Of a DNA stretch of 62,441 nucleotides, positions 46,833-55,978 are shown one piece after another. The notes under the pieces were generated by a model. That model searched no databases, had not been told where the DNA came from, and saw only the letters and a list, made by a program, of their open reading frames with translations. This DNA comes from Edaphobacter aggregans (lineage in GTDB: Bacteria > Acidobacteriota > Terriglobia > Terriglobales > Acidobacteriaceae): contig DZDJ01000016.1 in NCBI GenBank assembly GCA_022736715.1, positions 1 through 62,441 on the forward strand. The letters are read 5' to 3'. Every line of letters begins with the position of its first letter. The first letter of the stretch is position 1. A program made the position numbers and the translations under genes.

Positions 46833-48199
46833 AAACTGAGTAGAATCCGCAGATCGCGCAGGTTGTTGCCGGTGGGGCCGGTGACGATGGCGTCGTTGAG
46901 TGCGGCAAAGAGTGGGGCGGCATTGAACTGATGCAGTGCTGCTTCGGTACTCCATTGCAGACCTTGTGCGCGAGCCAGGGTGGTGTTGTCTGCGATGGCT
47001 CCAGCGGCGGTGCTGTTGCCGTCGATGCCATCGGAACCAGCGCTGAGGATGGCGAGGCCGGATTCGTCTACGTGCAATGCAGCGGCGCAGGCCAGCGCGA
47101 ATTGCTGGTTGCGTCCGCCGGTGCCGGGGTTGCCGCTGATCTGCACGGTGACTTCACCGCCGGAGAGCAGGCAGACGCGGGCATGCTGCTGGCGCAGGGT
47201 GCGCAGCTTGCGGAGCAGATAGTCGGCTGCTGCGGCGCAGTCCCAGTCATCGCAGGTGTTGTCCACTTCCACATGAAAACCAAGCGACCCGGCGTACTTT
47301 TTTGCCGCAGCTACCAGGTACTCATTCGAGAGCAGTACAGCAAACTGGCTGGCTGAATTGCCTGGCTCGCCGTCTGGTGAGAGGTGTTTCGGGGTCTCAG
47401 GAAGATTGGGCTGCTCGAAATATCGCCGCACGGAGGCAGGGAACTGTTCCAACAAGAGATAGCGGGCGAGAATCTCGCGGCATTCGGCCACGGTGGAGCG
47501 GTCGGGGAGCGTTGGCGAGGAGGCGAGCGCATCGAGGTGTCGCAGCGGAACGTCGGAGACGAGCAGCGAAAGGCAATGAGCATGGCGCGCAGCGGAGCCG
47601 AGGCGTCCGCCTTTGATGGCGGAGAAGTGTTTGCGCACGCAGTTGATTTCGGCAATGGTGGCGCCGGAGTGGACGAGTGCGCGATGGAAGGCGATGGTGT
47701 CTTCGAGCGAGATGAGCTGGTCGCAGGGCAACTCCAGCATGGCCGATGCGCCTCCGCTGATGAGGAAAAGTGCGAAGTCGCGTTTGTCCAACTGCTGCGC
47801 GTGGTGCAGCATGGCGCGGGCTGCGGCAAAGGAGTCTGTATTGGGCAGGGGATGGCCGCCAGCGAAGTATCGGATGCGTGGGTCTGGTGTTGCAGGCAGT
47901 ACAGGCGCGGTGCAGAGGCCTTTTATCTGCAAGGTGGATGGGAGACGGGCGAGGACGGCATCCAGCATGGGCAGGGCGGCTTTGCCCATGGTGAAGAGGT
48001 GGATGCAGCGGTAGCCATCGAGCAGAAGCGCATGTTGGGAGCCTTGATCGGTGGGCAGTAAGAGCTGCGTTCCCTGCCGGCCGGTGGTGATGCGTGCGCG
48101 CTGCGCAAAGGCGGCGGAGATGCTGCATTGGTGGAGCGCATGCAGAAAAATCTCGCGTGCGGTGTTGCGGAGATCTTCTGCCGGGCGCGGAGAGTTCAT
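46823..48199 (-). CDS. Glycerate 2-kinase (MOFRL family)
   Basis: A 458-aa kinase of the GckA/TtuD type, which makes 2-phosphoglycerate from glycerate. The N-terminal domain holds TMGKAALPMLDAVL, GGHPLPNTDSFAAARAML and FLISGGASAMLELP; the C-terminal MOFRL domain holds LLSGGEVTVQISGNPGTGGRNQQFALA and AGSDGIDGNSTAAGA. Landmarks are complete. It may be cotranscribed with the downstream-facing neighbourhood but shares no obvious pathway with it; the route by which glycerate arises here is not visible. Confidence 0.87.
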   Translation of the reverse strand: MNSPRPAEDLRNTAREIFLHALHQCSISAAFAQRARITTGRQGTQLLLPTDQGSQHALLLDGYRCIHLFTMGKAALPMLDAVLARLPSTLQIKGLCTAPVLPATPDPRIRYFAGGHPLPNTDSFAAARAMLHHAQQLDKRDFALFLISGGASAMLELPCDQLISLEDTIAFHRALVHSGATIAEINCVRKHFSAIKGGRLGSAARHAHCLSLLVSDVPLRHLDALASSPTLPDRSTVAECREILARYLLLEQFPASVRRYFEQPNLPETPKHLSPDGEPGNSASQFAVLLSNEYLVAAAKKYAGSLGFHVEVDNTCDDWDCAAAADYLLRKLRTLRQQHARVCLLSGGEVTVQISGNPGTGGRNQQFALACAAALHVDESGLAILSAGSDGIDGNSTAAGAIADNTTLARAQGLQWSTEAALHQFNAAPLFAALNDAIVTGPTGNNLRDLRILLSFQR

Positions 48200-48204
48200 G
48201 GCTG

Positions 48205-48918
48205 TCAGCCCCGAAGCTGGGGAAATGTGGTCGCGAGCCAGCTTCGCATGGCGGCCTGCATCTGGTCGAGTTTGGGTGCGGGCGAGCCGGGGACGCCAGC
48301 GAAGAAGTGGTCGGCATTTTCAATCCAGGTGAGCTGTTTGGGTTCTGGCGCGTTGGCGATGACAGTTTCCACGGTCCCGCGCGGGCCGAACTCGTCATGG
48401 TCGCCGCTGAGGAAGAGCTTGGGGCCGGGGCAGTTTTCCAGAAAGGTATAGCGGTAGCTGCGTCCGGCGGCCTGGATGGGCAGGCCGAGTGCGATCAGGC
48501 CCTGCACGCGGGCGTCTCCGCAGCAGGCGCGCATGCCAACGTTGGAGCCGAAGGAGAAGCCGGCAAAGAGGATGGGCAGATGAAAATTGGCTGCGAGCCA
48601 GTCGAGCGCGGCGCGAACGTCCTCCTTTTCGCCGCGGCCGTCGTCGTAGGAGCCTTCGCTGAGTCCGGTGCCGCGGAAGTTGAAGCGCAGCACGGGCAGG
48701 CCGAAGCTGTTGAAGGCCTTCATGGCGTGGTAGACGACCTTGGTGTGCATGGTGCCACCGCTGGGCGGGTGCGGATGGCAGACAAGCGTGGCGAACGGCG
48801 CATCGGGACGGCCGGTGTTCAGCAGCGCCTCCAGGCGGCCGGCAGGACCGCGGAGATTGACGGACTGGATCTGCGACCGAAAAGGCGCAGCGGTGAAAGT
48901 TGTGTTCACAGGCTTCAT
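48205..48918 (-). CDS. Alpha/beta hydrolase (DUF3530/YfbB-like, KANL3-type)
   Basis: A 237-aa soluble hydrolase. VCHPHPPSGGTMHTKVVYHAMKAFNSFGLPVLRFNFRGTGLSEG is typical of a small conserved bacterial family; the nucleophile elbow is GFSFGS, the acid SGDHDEFGP, and the His ENADHFFAG. The enzymatic substrate is not known. Start ATG 48918 has GGA just upstream; the frame runs to 48972 but that would overlap the divergent M20 gene. It is 5 bp upstream of the glycerate kinase gene, so those two are one transcription unit. Confidence 0.8.
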   Translation of the reverse strand: MKPVNTTFTAAPFRSQIQSVNLRGPAGRLEALLNTGRPDAPFATLVCHPHPPSGGTMHTKVVYHAMKAFNSFGLPVLRFNFRGTGLSEGSYDDGRGEKEDVRAALDWLAANFHLPILFAGFSFGSNVGMRACCGDARVQGLIALGLPIQAAGRSYRYTFLENCPGPKLFLSGDHDEFGPRGTVETVIANAPEPKQLTWIENADHFFAGVPGSPAPKLDQMQAAMRSWLATTFPQLRG

Positions 48919-48951
48919 TCTATCCGGGTTGGTCAGGTATGCTGAAGGAGC

Positions 48952-49986
48952 ATGACTCTCGATCCGATCCAACTGACACGCAAGCTAGTCGACATTGAGT
49001 CCACCACGTATAACGAAGGCGCGGTTGGCGCGTTTCTCCATGATTTTCTGGCGGGGCAGAAGTATGCCGTGGAAAAGATGGATGTTCCGCAGCCGGATGT
49101 GACGAAGTTTCCCGGCGCGGGAACAGGGCCGCGCTTCAATGTGTATGCTGCCATGCCGGGCATAACGCCGGATGTGGTGCTGTCGACGCACATGGACACG
49201 GTGCCGCCGTACTTTGGCTCCAGTGAAGATGACGAATTTATTTATGGCCGCGGCACCTGCGACGCCAAGGGCATTATTGCCGCGCAGATTGCGGCGGCCA
49301 ATCAACTGCGGCAGGCCGGGGTGAAGGTTGGCCTGCTGTTTGTGGTTGGCGAGGAGCGCGACTCGGCTGGCGCGATTGTGGCGAATCGGAGTCCGAAGGG
49401 CTCGAAGTTTCTGATCAATGGTGAGCCGACGGACAATCGCCTGGCGCTGGCGTCAAAGGGCGCGCTGCGCGTGGAATTGAGAGCCAAGGGCAGGATGGCG
49501 CATTCGGCGTATCCGGAGCTGGGCGAGTCTGCGATCGACAAGCTGGTGGAAGCGCTGCATGACCTGCTGGCGATGCCGTTGCCGATTGAGCCGGAGATTG
49601 GCGCCTCCACGCTGAACATTGGCCTGATTGAAGGCGGGCGCGCGCCGAACGTGGTGCCGGACAAGGCAGAGGCTTTTTTGCTGGTGCGCACGGTGGGGCC
49701 GTCGGAGGTGGTGAAGGAATCCATTGTGAAGACGGTGGGCGGCCGCGCTGATGTGGCCTTCAGTCTGGACATGCCGTTTGTGCGTATGCGCCGCATTGAA
49801 GGGCTGGAGACGATGATTGCCAAGTTCAGCACAGACATTCCTTCGCTCACGAACTGGGGTGAGCCGCTGCTGCTGGGGCCGGGGTCGATCCACGTAGCGC
49901 ATACCTCGAATGAAAAGCTGGCGAAGAAGGAGTTGCTGGAAGCGGTTGCGCTGTACACGGAAGTGGCGCAGAAGCTTGTCGGCTGA
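48952..49986 (+). CDS. M20-family metallopeptidase (ArgE/DapE/CPG2-like)
   Basis: A 344-aa zinc amidohydrolase. Metal ligands and the catalytic Glu are visible: STHMDTVPP (His, Asp), GRGTCDAKGIIAAQI (Asp), VGEERDSAGA (Glu-Glu), NGEPTDNR (Glu) and the terminal GPGSIHVAHTSNE (His). The lid domain lies about residues 165-275. It could be an acetylornithine deacetylase-type or dipeptidase-type enzyme; ArgE-like function is possible given argD elsewhere, but linkage is weak. AAGGAG precedes the ATG. The start codon lies only 34 bp from the divergent hydrolase start. Confidence 0.85.
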   Translation: MTLDPIQLTRKLVDIESTTYNEGAVGAFLHDFLAGQKYAVEKMDVPQPDVTKFPGAGTGPRFNVYAAMPGITPDVVLSTHMDTVPPYFGSSEDDEFIYGRGTCDAKGIIAAQIAAANQLRQAGVKVGLLFVVGEERDSAGAIVANRSPKGSKFLINGEPTDNRLALASKGALRVELRAKGRMAHSAYPELGESAIDKLVEALHDLLAMPLPIEPEIGASTLNIGLIEGGRAPNVVPDKAEAFLLVRTVGPSEVVKESIVKTVGGRADVAFSLDMPFVRMRRIEGLETMIAKFSTDIPSLTNWGEPLLLGPGSIHVAHTSNEKLAKKELLEAVALYTEVAQKLVG

Positions 49987-50015
49987 AAGGTCTTCTCCTG
50001 TAAAATCCAGAGGAC

Positions 50016-52139
50016 ATGTCCAGCTCCTCGAACGCACTTGCAAAGGCCGCCTCGTCGTATCTCCGCACTGCCATGCACCAGCCAGTCCAATGGCACCAAT
50101 GGGGTGCGGAGGCCTTTGCGCTGGCGCAGCGGGAGAATAAACCGATCCTGCTGGATATTGGCGCGGTGTGGTGCCACTGGTGCCATGTGATGGACCGCGA
50201 ATCCTACGAGGACGCGAAGACCGCCAAAGTCATCAATGAAAATTTTATTCCGGTGAAGGTGGACCGCGATGAGCGGCCCGATGTGGACAGCCGCTATCAG
50301 GCGGCTGTTTCTGCCATCAGTGGACAGGGCGGCTGGCCGCTGACGGCATTCCTGACGCCGGAAGGCAAGCCATACTTTGGCGGCACATATTTTCCGCCGG
50401 AGGAGCGCTATGGCCGGCCCAGTTTTCAGCGTGTGCTGACGACGATGGCGGATGCGTGGAAGAGCCGCCGCGATGAGGTGCTGGAATCTGCGGGCACGGT
50501 GATCCAGGCGATAGAGTACAACGAATCTTTCAGCGGGCGTTCGGGCGATATGGGGCCGGAGCTGGTGCAGAAGATTCTGGACGCGGCGTTGCAGCAGTTC
50601 GATCCGCGGCATGGCGGGTTTGGCTCGCAGCCGAAGTTTCCGCATCCGGGAGCGATTGATCTGCTGATAGACGTGGCGGCGCGCACGGGCGAGGAAAAGC
50701 CGAGGACGGCCGCGCTGACGACATTGCAGAAGATGGCGGCGGGTGGCATTTACGACCACCTTGCAGGCGGGTTTCATCGCTACTCGGTGGATGAGCGATG
50801 GGTGGTGCCGCACTTCGAGAAGATGTCGTATGACAACTCCGAGCTGCTGAAGAATTATGTGCATGCCTTCCAGAGCTTTGTGGATCCGGAGTGCGCACGG
50901 GTGGCCCGCGAGACGCTGCAATGGATGGATGAGTGGCTGAGCGACCGGGAGCGCGGCGGATTTTATGCTTCGCAGGATGCGGACTATTCGCTGGAGGATG
51001 ACGGCGACTACTTTACCTGGACACGCGAGGAAGCGGCCGCAGTGCTGACGCGCGAAGAACTCGGCGTGGCGGGGCCGTATTACGACATTGGCGAAGTGGG
51101 TGATATGCACCATAATCCTGCCAAGAATGTGCTGCACGTAAAGCATTCCGTGGAGGAGATTGCACACCGGGCGCAGAGCACGCCAGAGGCGGTGGCGCAG
51201 ATGCTGCAGGAGGCGCGGAGGAAGCTGTATGCCGCGCGGTTGCAGCGGCCGACGCCGTTTGTGGACAAGACGGTTTACGTGGCGTGGAATGGCATGTGCA
51301 TCTCGGCGTATCTGGAGGCGTCGCGGGTGCTGGACCTGCCGGCGGCAAAGGCGTTTGCCTTGCAGTCGCTGGAGCGGCTGCTGCAGGAAGGCTGGGACGA
51401 TGTGCTGGGCATGGGGCATGTGATTGCCTATGGCGATGCTGGCGGCCCGGTGGTGCGCGTCGCCGGGATGCTGGACGATTATGTGTTTCCGGCGCATGCG
51501 TGCGTGGATGCGTGGGAGGCGACGGGCGAGCTGCGTTACTACAACGCCGCGGCAAAGATTGCGGCCAGCATGCTGACGCGATTCTATGACGAAACAGGCG
51601 GCGGATTTTTTGATACGCAGAAGCCCTCTCCGAATGAGGAGCAACTTGGCGCATTGAGTGCGCGCCGCAAGCCATTGCAGGACTCGCCGACGCCCGCGGG
51701 GAATCCGATGGCGGCGTCGCTGCTGCTGCGGCTGGAGTCGCTGAATGGCCGCGAGGACTACGCGGACAAGGCGGAGGACACGCTGGAGGCATTTGCCGGC
51801 GTGGTGGGACACTTTGGCTTGTATGCCGGGACGTATGGGCTGGCGTTGCAGCGCGTGATGCTGCCGCCGGTGCAGGTGGTGATTGTGGGCGAAGATGTGG
51901 ACGCGCGGCGGCTGGAGGCTGTGGCGATGGCGCGCTATGCGGTCAACAAGAGCGTGATCCGGCTGCGGCAGGATCAGTTGTCCGCGGAGATGCTGCCGCC
52001 TTCGCTGGCAGAGACCCTGCCGCATTTGCCGAATATCAGGAGTGGACGGAGTTGCGCGGTGGTGTGCAGCGGAAACAGTTGCCTGCCCCCGGTGTATGAC
52101 TTTGACCAGTTGATGCAGGCGCTGGCGGAAGCGTTATAG
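50016..52139 (+). CDS. DUF255/YyaL-type protein with thioredoxin-like N-terminus
   Basis: A 707-aa protein of the YyaL/SPATA20 family. The N-terminal thioredoxin-like domain (about 1-170) has the CxxC motif in GAVWCHWCHVMDRESYED, followed by VKVDRDERPDVD and GQGGWPLTAFLTPEGKPYFGGTYFPP. The remainder is an (alpha/alpha)6-type barrel as in glycosidases and epimerases (GGIYDHLAGGFHRYSVDERW, MSYDNSELLK). The biochemical role is unknown; a redox or sugar-linked role has been suggested for the family. There is no signal peptide. It starts 29 bp after the M20 gene, so both could be cotranscribed. Confidence 0.87.
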   Translation: MSSSSNALAKAASSYLRTAMHQPVQWHQWGAEAFALAQRENKPILLDIGAVWCHWCHVMDRESYEDAKTAKVINENFIPVKVDRDERPDVDSRYQAAVSAISGQGGWPLTAFLTPEGKPYFGGTYFPPEERYGRPSFQRVLTTMADAWKSRRDEVLESAGTVIQAIEYNESFSGRSGDMGPELVQKILDAALQQFDPRHGGFGSQPKFPHPGAIDLLIDVAARTGEEKPRTAALTTLQKMAAGGIYDHLAGGFHRYSVDERWVVPHFEKMSYDNSELLKNYVHAFQSFVDPECARVARETLQWMDEWLSDRERGGFYASQDADYSLEDDGDYFTWTREEAAAVLTREELGVAGPYYDIGEVGDMHHNPAKNVLHVKHSVEEIAHRAQSTPEAVAQMLQEARRKLYAARLQRPTPFVDKTVYVAWNGMCISAYLEASRVLDLPAAKAFALQSLERLLQEGWDDVLGMGHVIAYGDAGGPVVRVAGMLDDYVFPAHACVDAWEATGELRYYNAAAKIAASMLTRFYDETGGGFFDTQKPSPNEEQLGALSARRKPLQDSPTPAGNPMAASLLLRLESLNGREDYADKAEDTLEAFAGVVGHFGLYAGTYGLALQRVMLPPVQVVIVGEDVDARRLEAVAMARYAVNKSVIRLRQDQLSAEMLPPSLAETLPHLPNIRSGRSCAVVCSGNSCLPPVYDFDQLMQALAEAL

Positions 52140-52149
52140 GCAGTTGTAT

Positions 52150-52192
52150 CCGCTGCTGAAGTCCTGTGTATGCAGAAGGACTTCAACAGCGG
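52150..52192. terminator. Bidirectional hairpin between convergent genes
   Basis: A 16-bp stem with one mismatch (outer arm CCGCTG, inner TGAAGTCCT) and an 11-nt loop fills the gap between the DUF255 gene stop (52139) and the MFS gene stop (52201). No T-run follows, but the placement supports termination or RNA protection in both directions. Confidence 0.75.
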
Positions 52193-52200
52193 CGCAAAGC

Positions 52201-53496
52201 TCAGGCCTTGTGAGGCTGGCCCAGTTCAGGAACCAGGAACTGGAAGATGCCCAGCGCAATGACATAGGCAAGGCTTGCCATGGCGAAGAGCAGGTTGTAA
52301 TTGTGCGTCCATTGCAGGACGAGTCCGGTGATGAGCTGAAACAGCGCGCCACCGATGGCGCCAGCCGTGCCGCCAATGCCAACCACCGTGCTGACGGAGC
52401 TGGAGGGGAACATATCTGTGGGCGTGGAGAAGAGATTTGCCGACCAGCCCTGATGCGCCGCTGCGGCAAAGCCAAGCAGTGCAACGGCCAGCCAGAGGTT
52501 GCCAACGTGGTCGGCAAAAACGACAGGCAGAGCGCAGAGTCCGCAGATCAGCATTGCGGTTTTGCGGCCGAAGTTGACGCTGTGGCCGCGCTTCATGAGG
52601 AAGCCGGAGAGCCAGCCGCCGGCAACACTGCCAATGCTGGAACCAAAGTAGACCAGCACCAGCGGCAGGCCGATCTTGCTGAGGTCCAGTCCGAAGCGCT
52701 GATAGAAAAATTTGGGCAGCCAGAAGAGATAGAACCACCAGACAGGATCAGTGACGAATTTGCCGATGGCAAAGGCCCATGTGCCGCGATGCTTGAGCAC
52801 AATACGCAGATATTCGCTCTCATGCCGCGTAGCTGGAAGAACCAGGCGTTGCTGCGTGAGCGTGGCGACCCGGCGGAGCCGGTTGTACGGAAAGAACAGC
52901 CAGCCGATGAGCCAGAACATGCCGCAGGAACCGGTTGCGATAAATGCCGCATGCCATCCGTAGCGGAGCGTGATGAAGGGGATGAATAACGGCGCGATCA
53001 GCGCGGCAACATTGGCGCCTGAGTTGAAGAGTCCGGTGGCCAGTGCTCGCTCTTCCGTGGGAAACCACTCCGTGGTCGCCTTGATGGCGGCAGGAAAGTT
53101 GCCGGACTCGCCCAGGCCAAGCATGAAACGCGCAATGCCGAAGCCCATGACGGTGCTGACCAGCGCGTGGCTCATGGAAGCGATTGCCCAGACGAAGATG
53201 GAAATGGCGTAGCCGACCTTGGTGCCGATGCGGTCGATCAGGCGGCCTGCGGTAAGAAAACCAATACCGTAGGCAATGGTGAAGAACATGACGATGTGCG
53301 CGTACTGATCTTCTGTCCAGTGCAGCTTGCTTTGCAGCGTGGGCGCCAGGATGCTGAGAACCGAGCGGTCCATGTAGTTGATGGTGGTTGCCAGAAAGAG
53401 CAGCCCGCAGACGGCCCAGCGGACATTCGATTTTGTGTTTCCGGAGTCGGCCTGTGGTGAGGAAAAGGTTGCGACGTCGGAACTGTCCAGGGGCAT
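52201..53496 (-). CDS. MFS transporter, ACS family, hexuronate/sugar-acid type
   Basis: A 431-aa major-facilitator transporter with about twelve spans. NYMDRSVLSILAPTL, the loop GRLIDRIGTKVGYAISIFVWAIASMSH and GLGESGNFPAAIKATTEWFPTEERALATGLFNSG are typical of the ExuT/GudP anion:cation symporter group, which import hexuronates, galactarate or 2-keto-3-deoxygluconate. ATG 53496 (MPLDSSDV) has GGAG upstream; the frame runs 500 bp further without homology. It is divergent from kdgK-eda, which strongly suggests the substrate is a sugar acid feeding that pathway. Confidence 0.85.
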   Translation of the reverse strand: MPLDSSDVATFSSPQADSGNTKSNVRWAVCGLLFLATTINYMDRSVLSILAPTLQSKLHWTEDQYAHIVMFFTIAYGIGFLTAGRLIDRIGTKVGYAISIFVWAIASMSHALVSTVMGFGIARFMLGLGESGNFPAAIKATTEWFPTEERALATGLFNSGANVAALIAPLFIPFITLRYGWHAAFIATGSCGMFWLIGWLFFPYNRLRRVATLTQQRLVLPATRHESEYLRIVLKHRGTWAFAIGKFVTDPVWWFYLFWLPKFFYQRFGLDLSKIGLPLVLVYFGSSIGSVAGGWLSGFLMKRGHSVNFGRKTAMLICGLCALPVVFADHVGNLWLAVALLGFAAAAHQGWSANLFSTPTDMFPSSSVSTVVGIGGTAGAIGGALFQLITGLVLQWTHNYNLLFAMASLAYVIALGIFQFLVPELGQPHKA

Positions 53497-53556
53497 GCAG
53501 GCTCCAGAGTGCGAAAATAGGTCGAACCACTTGTGACTTACGACAAATTGTCTGTG

Positions 53557-53568
53557 AATGCGTCTGCA
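53557..53568 (+). promoter_or_regulatory. Half of a paired 12-bp inverted site, distal copy
   Basis: AATGCGTCTGCA occurs here, and its exact complement occurs at 53765-53776, about 200 bp away, in the same divergent region. Two identical sites in opposite orientation near the two promoters suit a regulator that binds both and may loop the DNA. Confidence 0.45.
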
Positions 53569-53744
53569 GATGAGGATAGCCGCTGCGGTGCGTGGACTGT
53601 CAAGCGCAGACCACATGAGGAGACTGTATCGCGGGAACTTTTCTGCAGGTGTTGCTGATTTCATATTGCGGCATGCTCCTTGATTTTTCCGCGGCCGCGG
53701 GTAGCGCAGCGAGGGCGTAAAAGTGGATGATGGGGGAAGGAGTC

Positions 53745-53776
53745 CATTCCATTGCGAATTGGAATGCAGACGCATT
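53745..53776. promoter_or_regulatory. Overlapping dyad and inverted 12-mer, kdgK side
   Basis: CATTCCA (53745-53751) and its complement TGGAATG (53760-53766) form a 7-bp-arm dyad with an 8-nt spacer. It overlaps TGCAGACGCATT (53765-53776), the complement of the site at 53557. Together they look like an operator block for a sugar-acid-responsive regulator. No regulator gene is adjacent. Confidence 0.45.
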
Positions 53777-53975
53777 GCGTTACGGCATGAGGTTGCATGT
53801 GCGGTCTCGATGGAGAACTGTTCAGACCAGTTGCGGGCTTGCTGAGGGGCGAACCTGCACATGACAAAGTGGAGTGTTATCGCTAACATGATAGACGTTC
53901 TCCTGATGTGCTGCGAAAGATCTGCTGCGGGGAGCGCAGGCGAGCCTGAAATAGAGGAACAAGAAAGGGAGAGGC

Positions 53976-55085
53976 ATGGCAAGTATGAAGTCAATTGAGT
54001 TGCGGCCGAAGGAAGGGTGCCGGTGGGACCTGGTGAGTCTGGGCGAGGTGATGCTGCGCCTTGATCCGGGTGATGTGCGTGTGGCGACGGCGCGCGGGTT
54101 CAAGGTGTGGGAAGGCGGAGGCGAGTACAACGTGGCCCGCGGTCTGCGCCGCTGCTTTGGGCTGAAGACGGCGATAGTGACGGCGCTGGCGGACAATCCG
54201 GTGGGACGGCTGGTGGAGGACCTGATGCTGCAGGGCGGCGTGGATCTGTCGCACCTGATATGGGCGAAATATGATGGCGTGGGCCGTACGGTGCGCAATG
54301 GGCTGAACTTTACGGAGCGCGGGTTTGGGGTGCGGGCGGCGCTGGGCTGTTCGGACCGTGGCAACACGGCTGTGTCGCAACTGAAGCCGGGGCAGGTGGA
54401 CTGGGGGGCGATTTTCGGTAAGGAAGGCGCGCGCTGGTTTCATACGGGTGGTATTTTCTGTGCGTTGAGCGAGTCGACGCCGGAGGTCGCAAAGGAAGCG
54501 ATGATTGCGGCCCGGAAACATGGCGTGATCATCAGCTATGACCTGAACTACCGCGATTCGTTGTGGAAGTCGATTGGCGGGAAGCAGAAGGCGATGGAAG
54601 TGAACCGCGAACTGGCGTCGTATGTGGACGTGATGATTGGCAACGAGGAAGACTTTACAGCCGCGCTGGGCTTTGCAGTGGAGGGCGCGGACGAGAATCT
54701 GTCTGATCTGGATACGGAGAGCTTCCGTAAGATGATTGAGAAGGCGATTGCTGCATTCCCAAACTTCAAGGTGGTGGCTACGACGCTGCGCAATGCAAAG
54801 ACGGCCTCCGTGAATGATTGGGGCGCGGTCTGCTATTACGAAGGCGAGTTCCATGAAGCGCGGCCGATGCCGGACCTGGAAATTTTTGATCGCGTTGGCG
54901 GCGGTGATTCATTCGCGTCGGGTTTGATATACGGCTTCCTGCAGGACAAGGGTGCAAGCTGGGCGGTGAACTGCGGATGCGCGCATGGCGCACTGGCGAT
55001 GACGACCCCGGGCGATACTACGATGGCGACCTTCAGCGAAGTGGAGCGCATTATGAAAGGCGGCAGCGCGCGCGTACAGCGCTAG
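53976..55085 (+). CDS. kdgK: 2-dehydro-3-deoxygluconokinase (PfkB family)
   Basis: A 369-aa ribokinase-like sugar kinase. SLGEVMLRLDPGD at the start, the GGGEYNVARGL substrate region and the PfkB signature DRVGGGDSFASGLIYG with catalytic Asp311 are present. The eda gene 13 bp downstream makes KDG the likely substrate: KDG plus ATP gives KDPG, which Eda splits. GGGAGAGGC precedes the ATG at 53976; ATG 53985 is a possible alternative. The family also contains other sugar kinases, so context carries part of the call. Confidence 0.87.
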   Translation: MASMKSIELRPKEGCRWDLVSLGEVMLRLDPGDVRVATARGFKVWEGGGEYNVARGLRRCFGLKTAIVTALADNPVGRLVEDLMLQGGVDLSHLIWAKYDGVGRTVRNGLNFTERGFGVRAALGCSDRGNTAVSQLKPGQVDWGAIFGKEGARWFHTGGIFCALSESTPEVAKEAMIAARKHGVIISYDLNYRDSLWKSIGGKQKAMEVNRELASYVDVMIGNEEDFTAALGFAVEGADENLSDLDTESFRKMIEKAIAAFPNFKVVATTLRNAKTASVNDWGAVCYYEGEFHEARPMPDLEIFDRVGGGDSFASGLIYGFLQDKGASWAVNCGCAHGALAMTTPGDTTMATFSEVERIMKGGSARVQR

Positions 55086-55098
55086 CGGCGGGGAGAGT

Positions 55099-55749
55099 AT
55101 GAGCAAAGAAAAGGTGATGCAGAAGTTGAAAGAGATAGGGCTGATGCCGGTGCTGCGCGCCAGCTCTGTGCAGGAAGCGTTGACGATTGCTCACGCGATT
55201 GCCGAGGGCGGCGTTCCTGTGCTGGAAGTGACGATGACGGTGCCGGGCGCGATTCAGGTGATCAGCACGCTGGTGGAGCAGGCGGGAGATCGCCTGCTGA
55301 TTGGCGCAGGTACGGTGCTCGATCCGGAAACGGCGCGCGCGTGCATGCTGGCGGGCGCGCAGTTTGTGGTGAGCCCGGCGCTGAATGTGAAGACGATTGA
55401 GATGTGCCGCCGCTACAGCATTCCTGCAATTCCCGGGGTGCTGACGCCGACCGAGGTTGTGACGGCGTGGGAGGCTGGGGCAGATGTGGTGAAGGTCTTC
55501 CCATGCAGTGCAGTGGGTGGCGCAAAGTATTTGAAGGCGCTGAAGGCCCCGTTGCCACAGGTGGAAATGATTCCAACGGGCGGCGTATCGCTGACAACGG
55601 CCAACGAATTTCTGGAGGCCGGAGCATTTGCATTGGGTGTTGGTGGCGATCTGGTGGACAACAAAGCCGTTGCGCAGGGACGTCCGGAGATCATTACGGA
55701 AAATGCGAAGAAATATCTTGCGATTGTGCAGGAGTTTCGCAAGAAGTGA
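55099..55749 (+). CDS. eda: KDPG aldolase (2-dehydro-3-deoxyphosphogluconate aldolase)
   Basis: A 216-aa class-I aldolase that splits KDPG to pyruvate and glyceraldehyde-3-phosphate. The Schiff-base lysine is Lys132 (GADVVKVFPCSAVGG), the proton-relay Glu is in VLEVTMTVPGA, and GAGTVLDPETA and IPTGGVSLTTANEFLEAGA match Eda. The start has GGGGAGAG. It is the second gene of kdgK-eda and ends at a terminator, so uronate or KDG use through the lower Entner-Doudoroff route is likely. Confidence 0.95.
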   Translation: MSKEKVMQKLKEIGLMPVLRASSVQEALTIAHAIAEGGVPVLEVTMTVPGAIQVISTLVEQAGDRLLIGAGTVLDPETARACMLAGAQFVVSPALNVKTIEMCRRYSIPAIPGVLTPTEVVTAWEAGADVVKVFPCSAVGGAKYLKALKAPLPQVEMIPTGGVSLTTANEFLEAGAFALGVGGDLVDNKAVAQGRPEIITENAKKYLAIVQEFRKK

Positions 55750-55773
55750 ATTCTTTGCTGATGTAGCGAAGAG

Positions 55774-55805
55774 AAAAGCGCCACGCGAATGTGGTGCTTT
55801 TTCTT
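55774..55805 (+). terminator. Intrinsic terminator of kdgK-eda
   Basis: AAAGCGCCAC pairs with GTGGTGCTTT (one G-T pair) across a 6-nt loop, followed by TTCTTTTG. It lies 25 bp after the eda stop. Confidence 0.85.
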
Positions 55806-55978
55806 TTGATACAGCGAGAAAATTTTCAGCGCTTTCACGGACGCAATCTGCATGATGGATGGAAGGGCATCCATAAAGGCAGCGTAAACACTGAGGAATC
55901 AAACAACTGCGATGCTTTGGTGTGCATCTTACAGAGCAGGCTGAGTAGACTCCACTGAGAAAGATGGAATACTAAGGT

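Larger units (their letters stand above)
53497..53975. other. Divergent control region of the sugar-acid genes
   Basis: 479 bp between the divergent transporter and kdgK. It holds the paired inverted 12-mers (53557-53568, 53765-53776), a 7-bp-arm dyad (53745-53766) and a 12-bp GC palindrome (CCGCGGCCGCGG, about 53688-53699). No protein-coding signal was recognised. Confidence 0.6.

Noticed and set aside
49302-52025. 907-residue frame antisense to the M20 and DUF255 genes
   Set aside because: Opposite two well-supported enzymes, Arg/His-rich and without motifs.
53688-53699. GC palindrome CCGCGGCCGCGG as an operator
   Set aside because: Self-complementary GC strings of this size are common at this base composition, and no second site was found.
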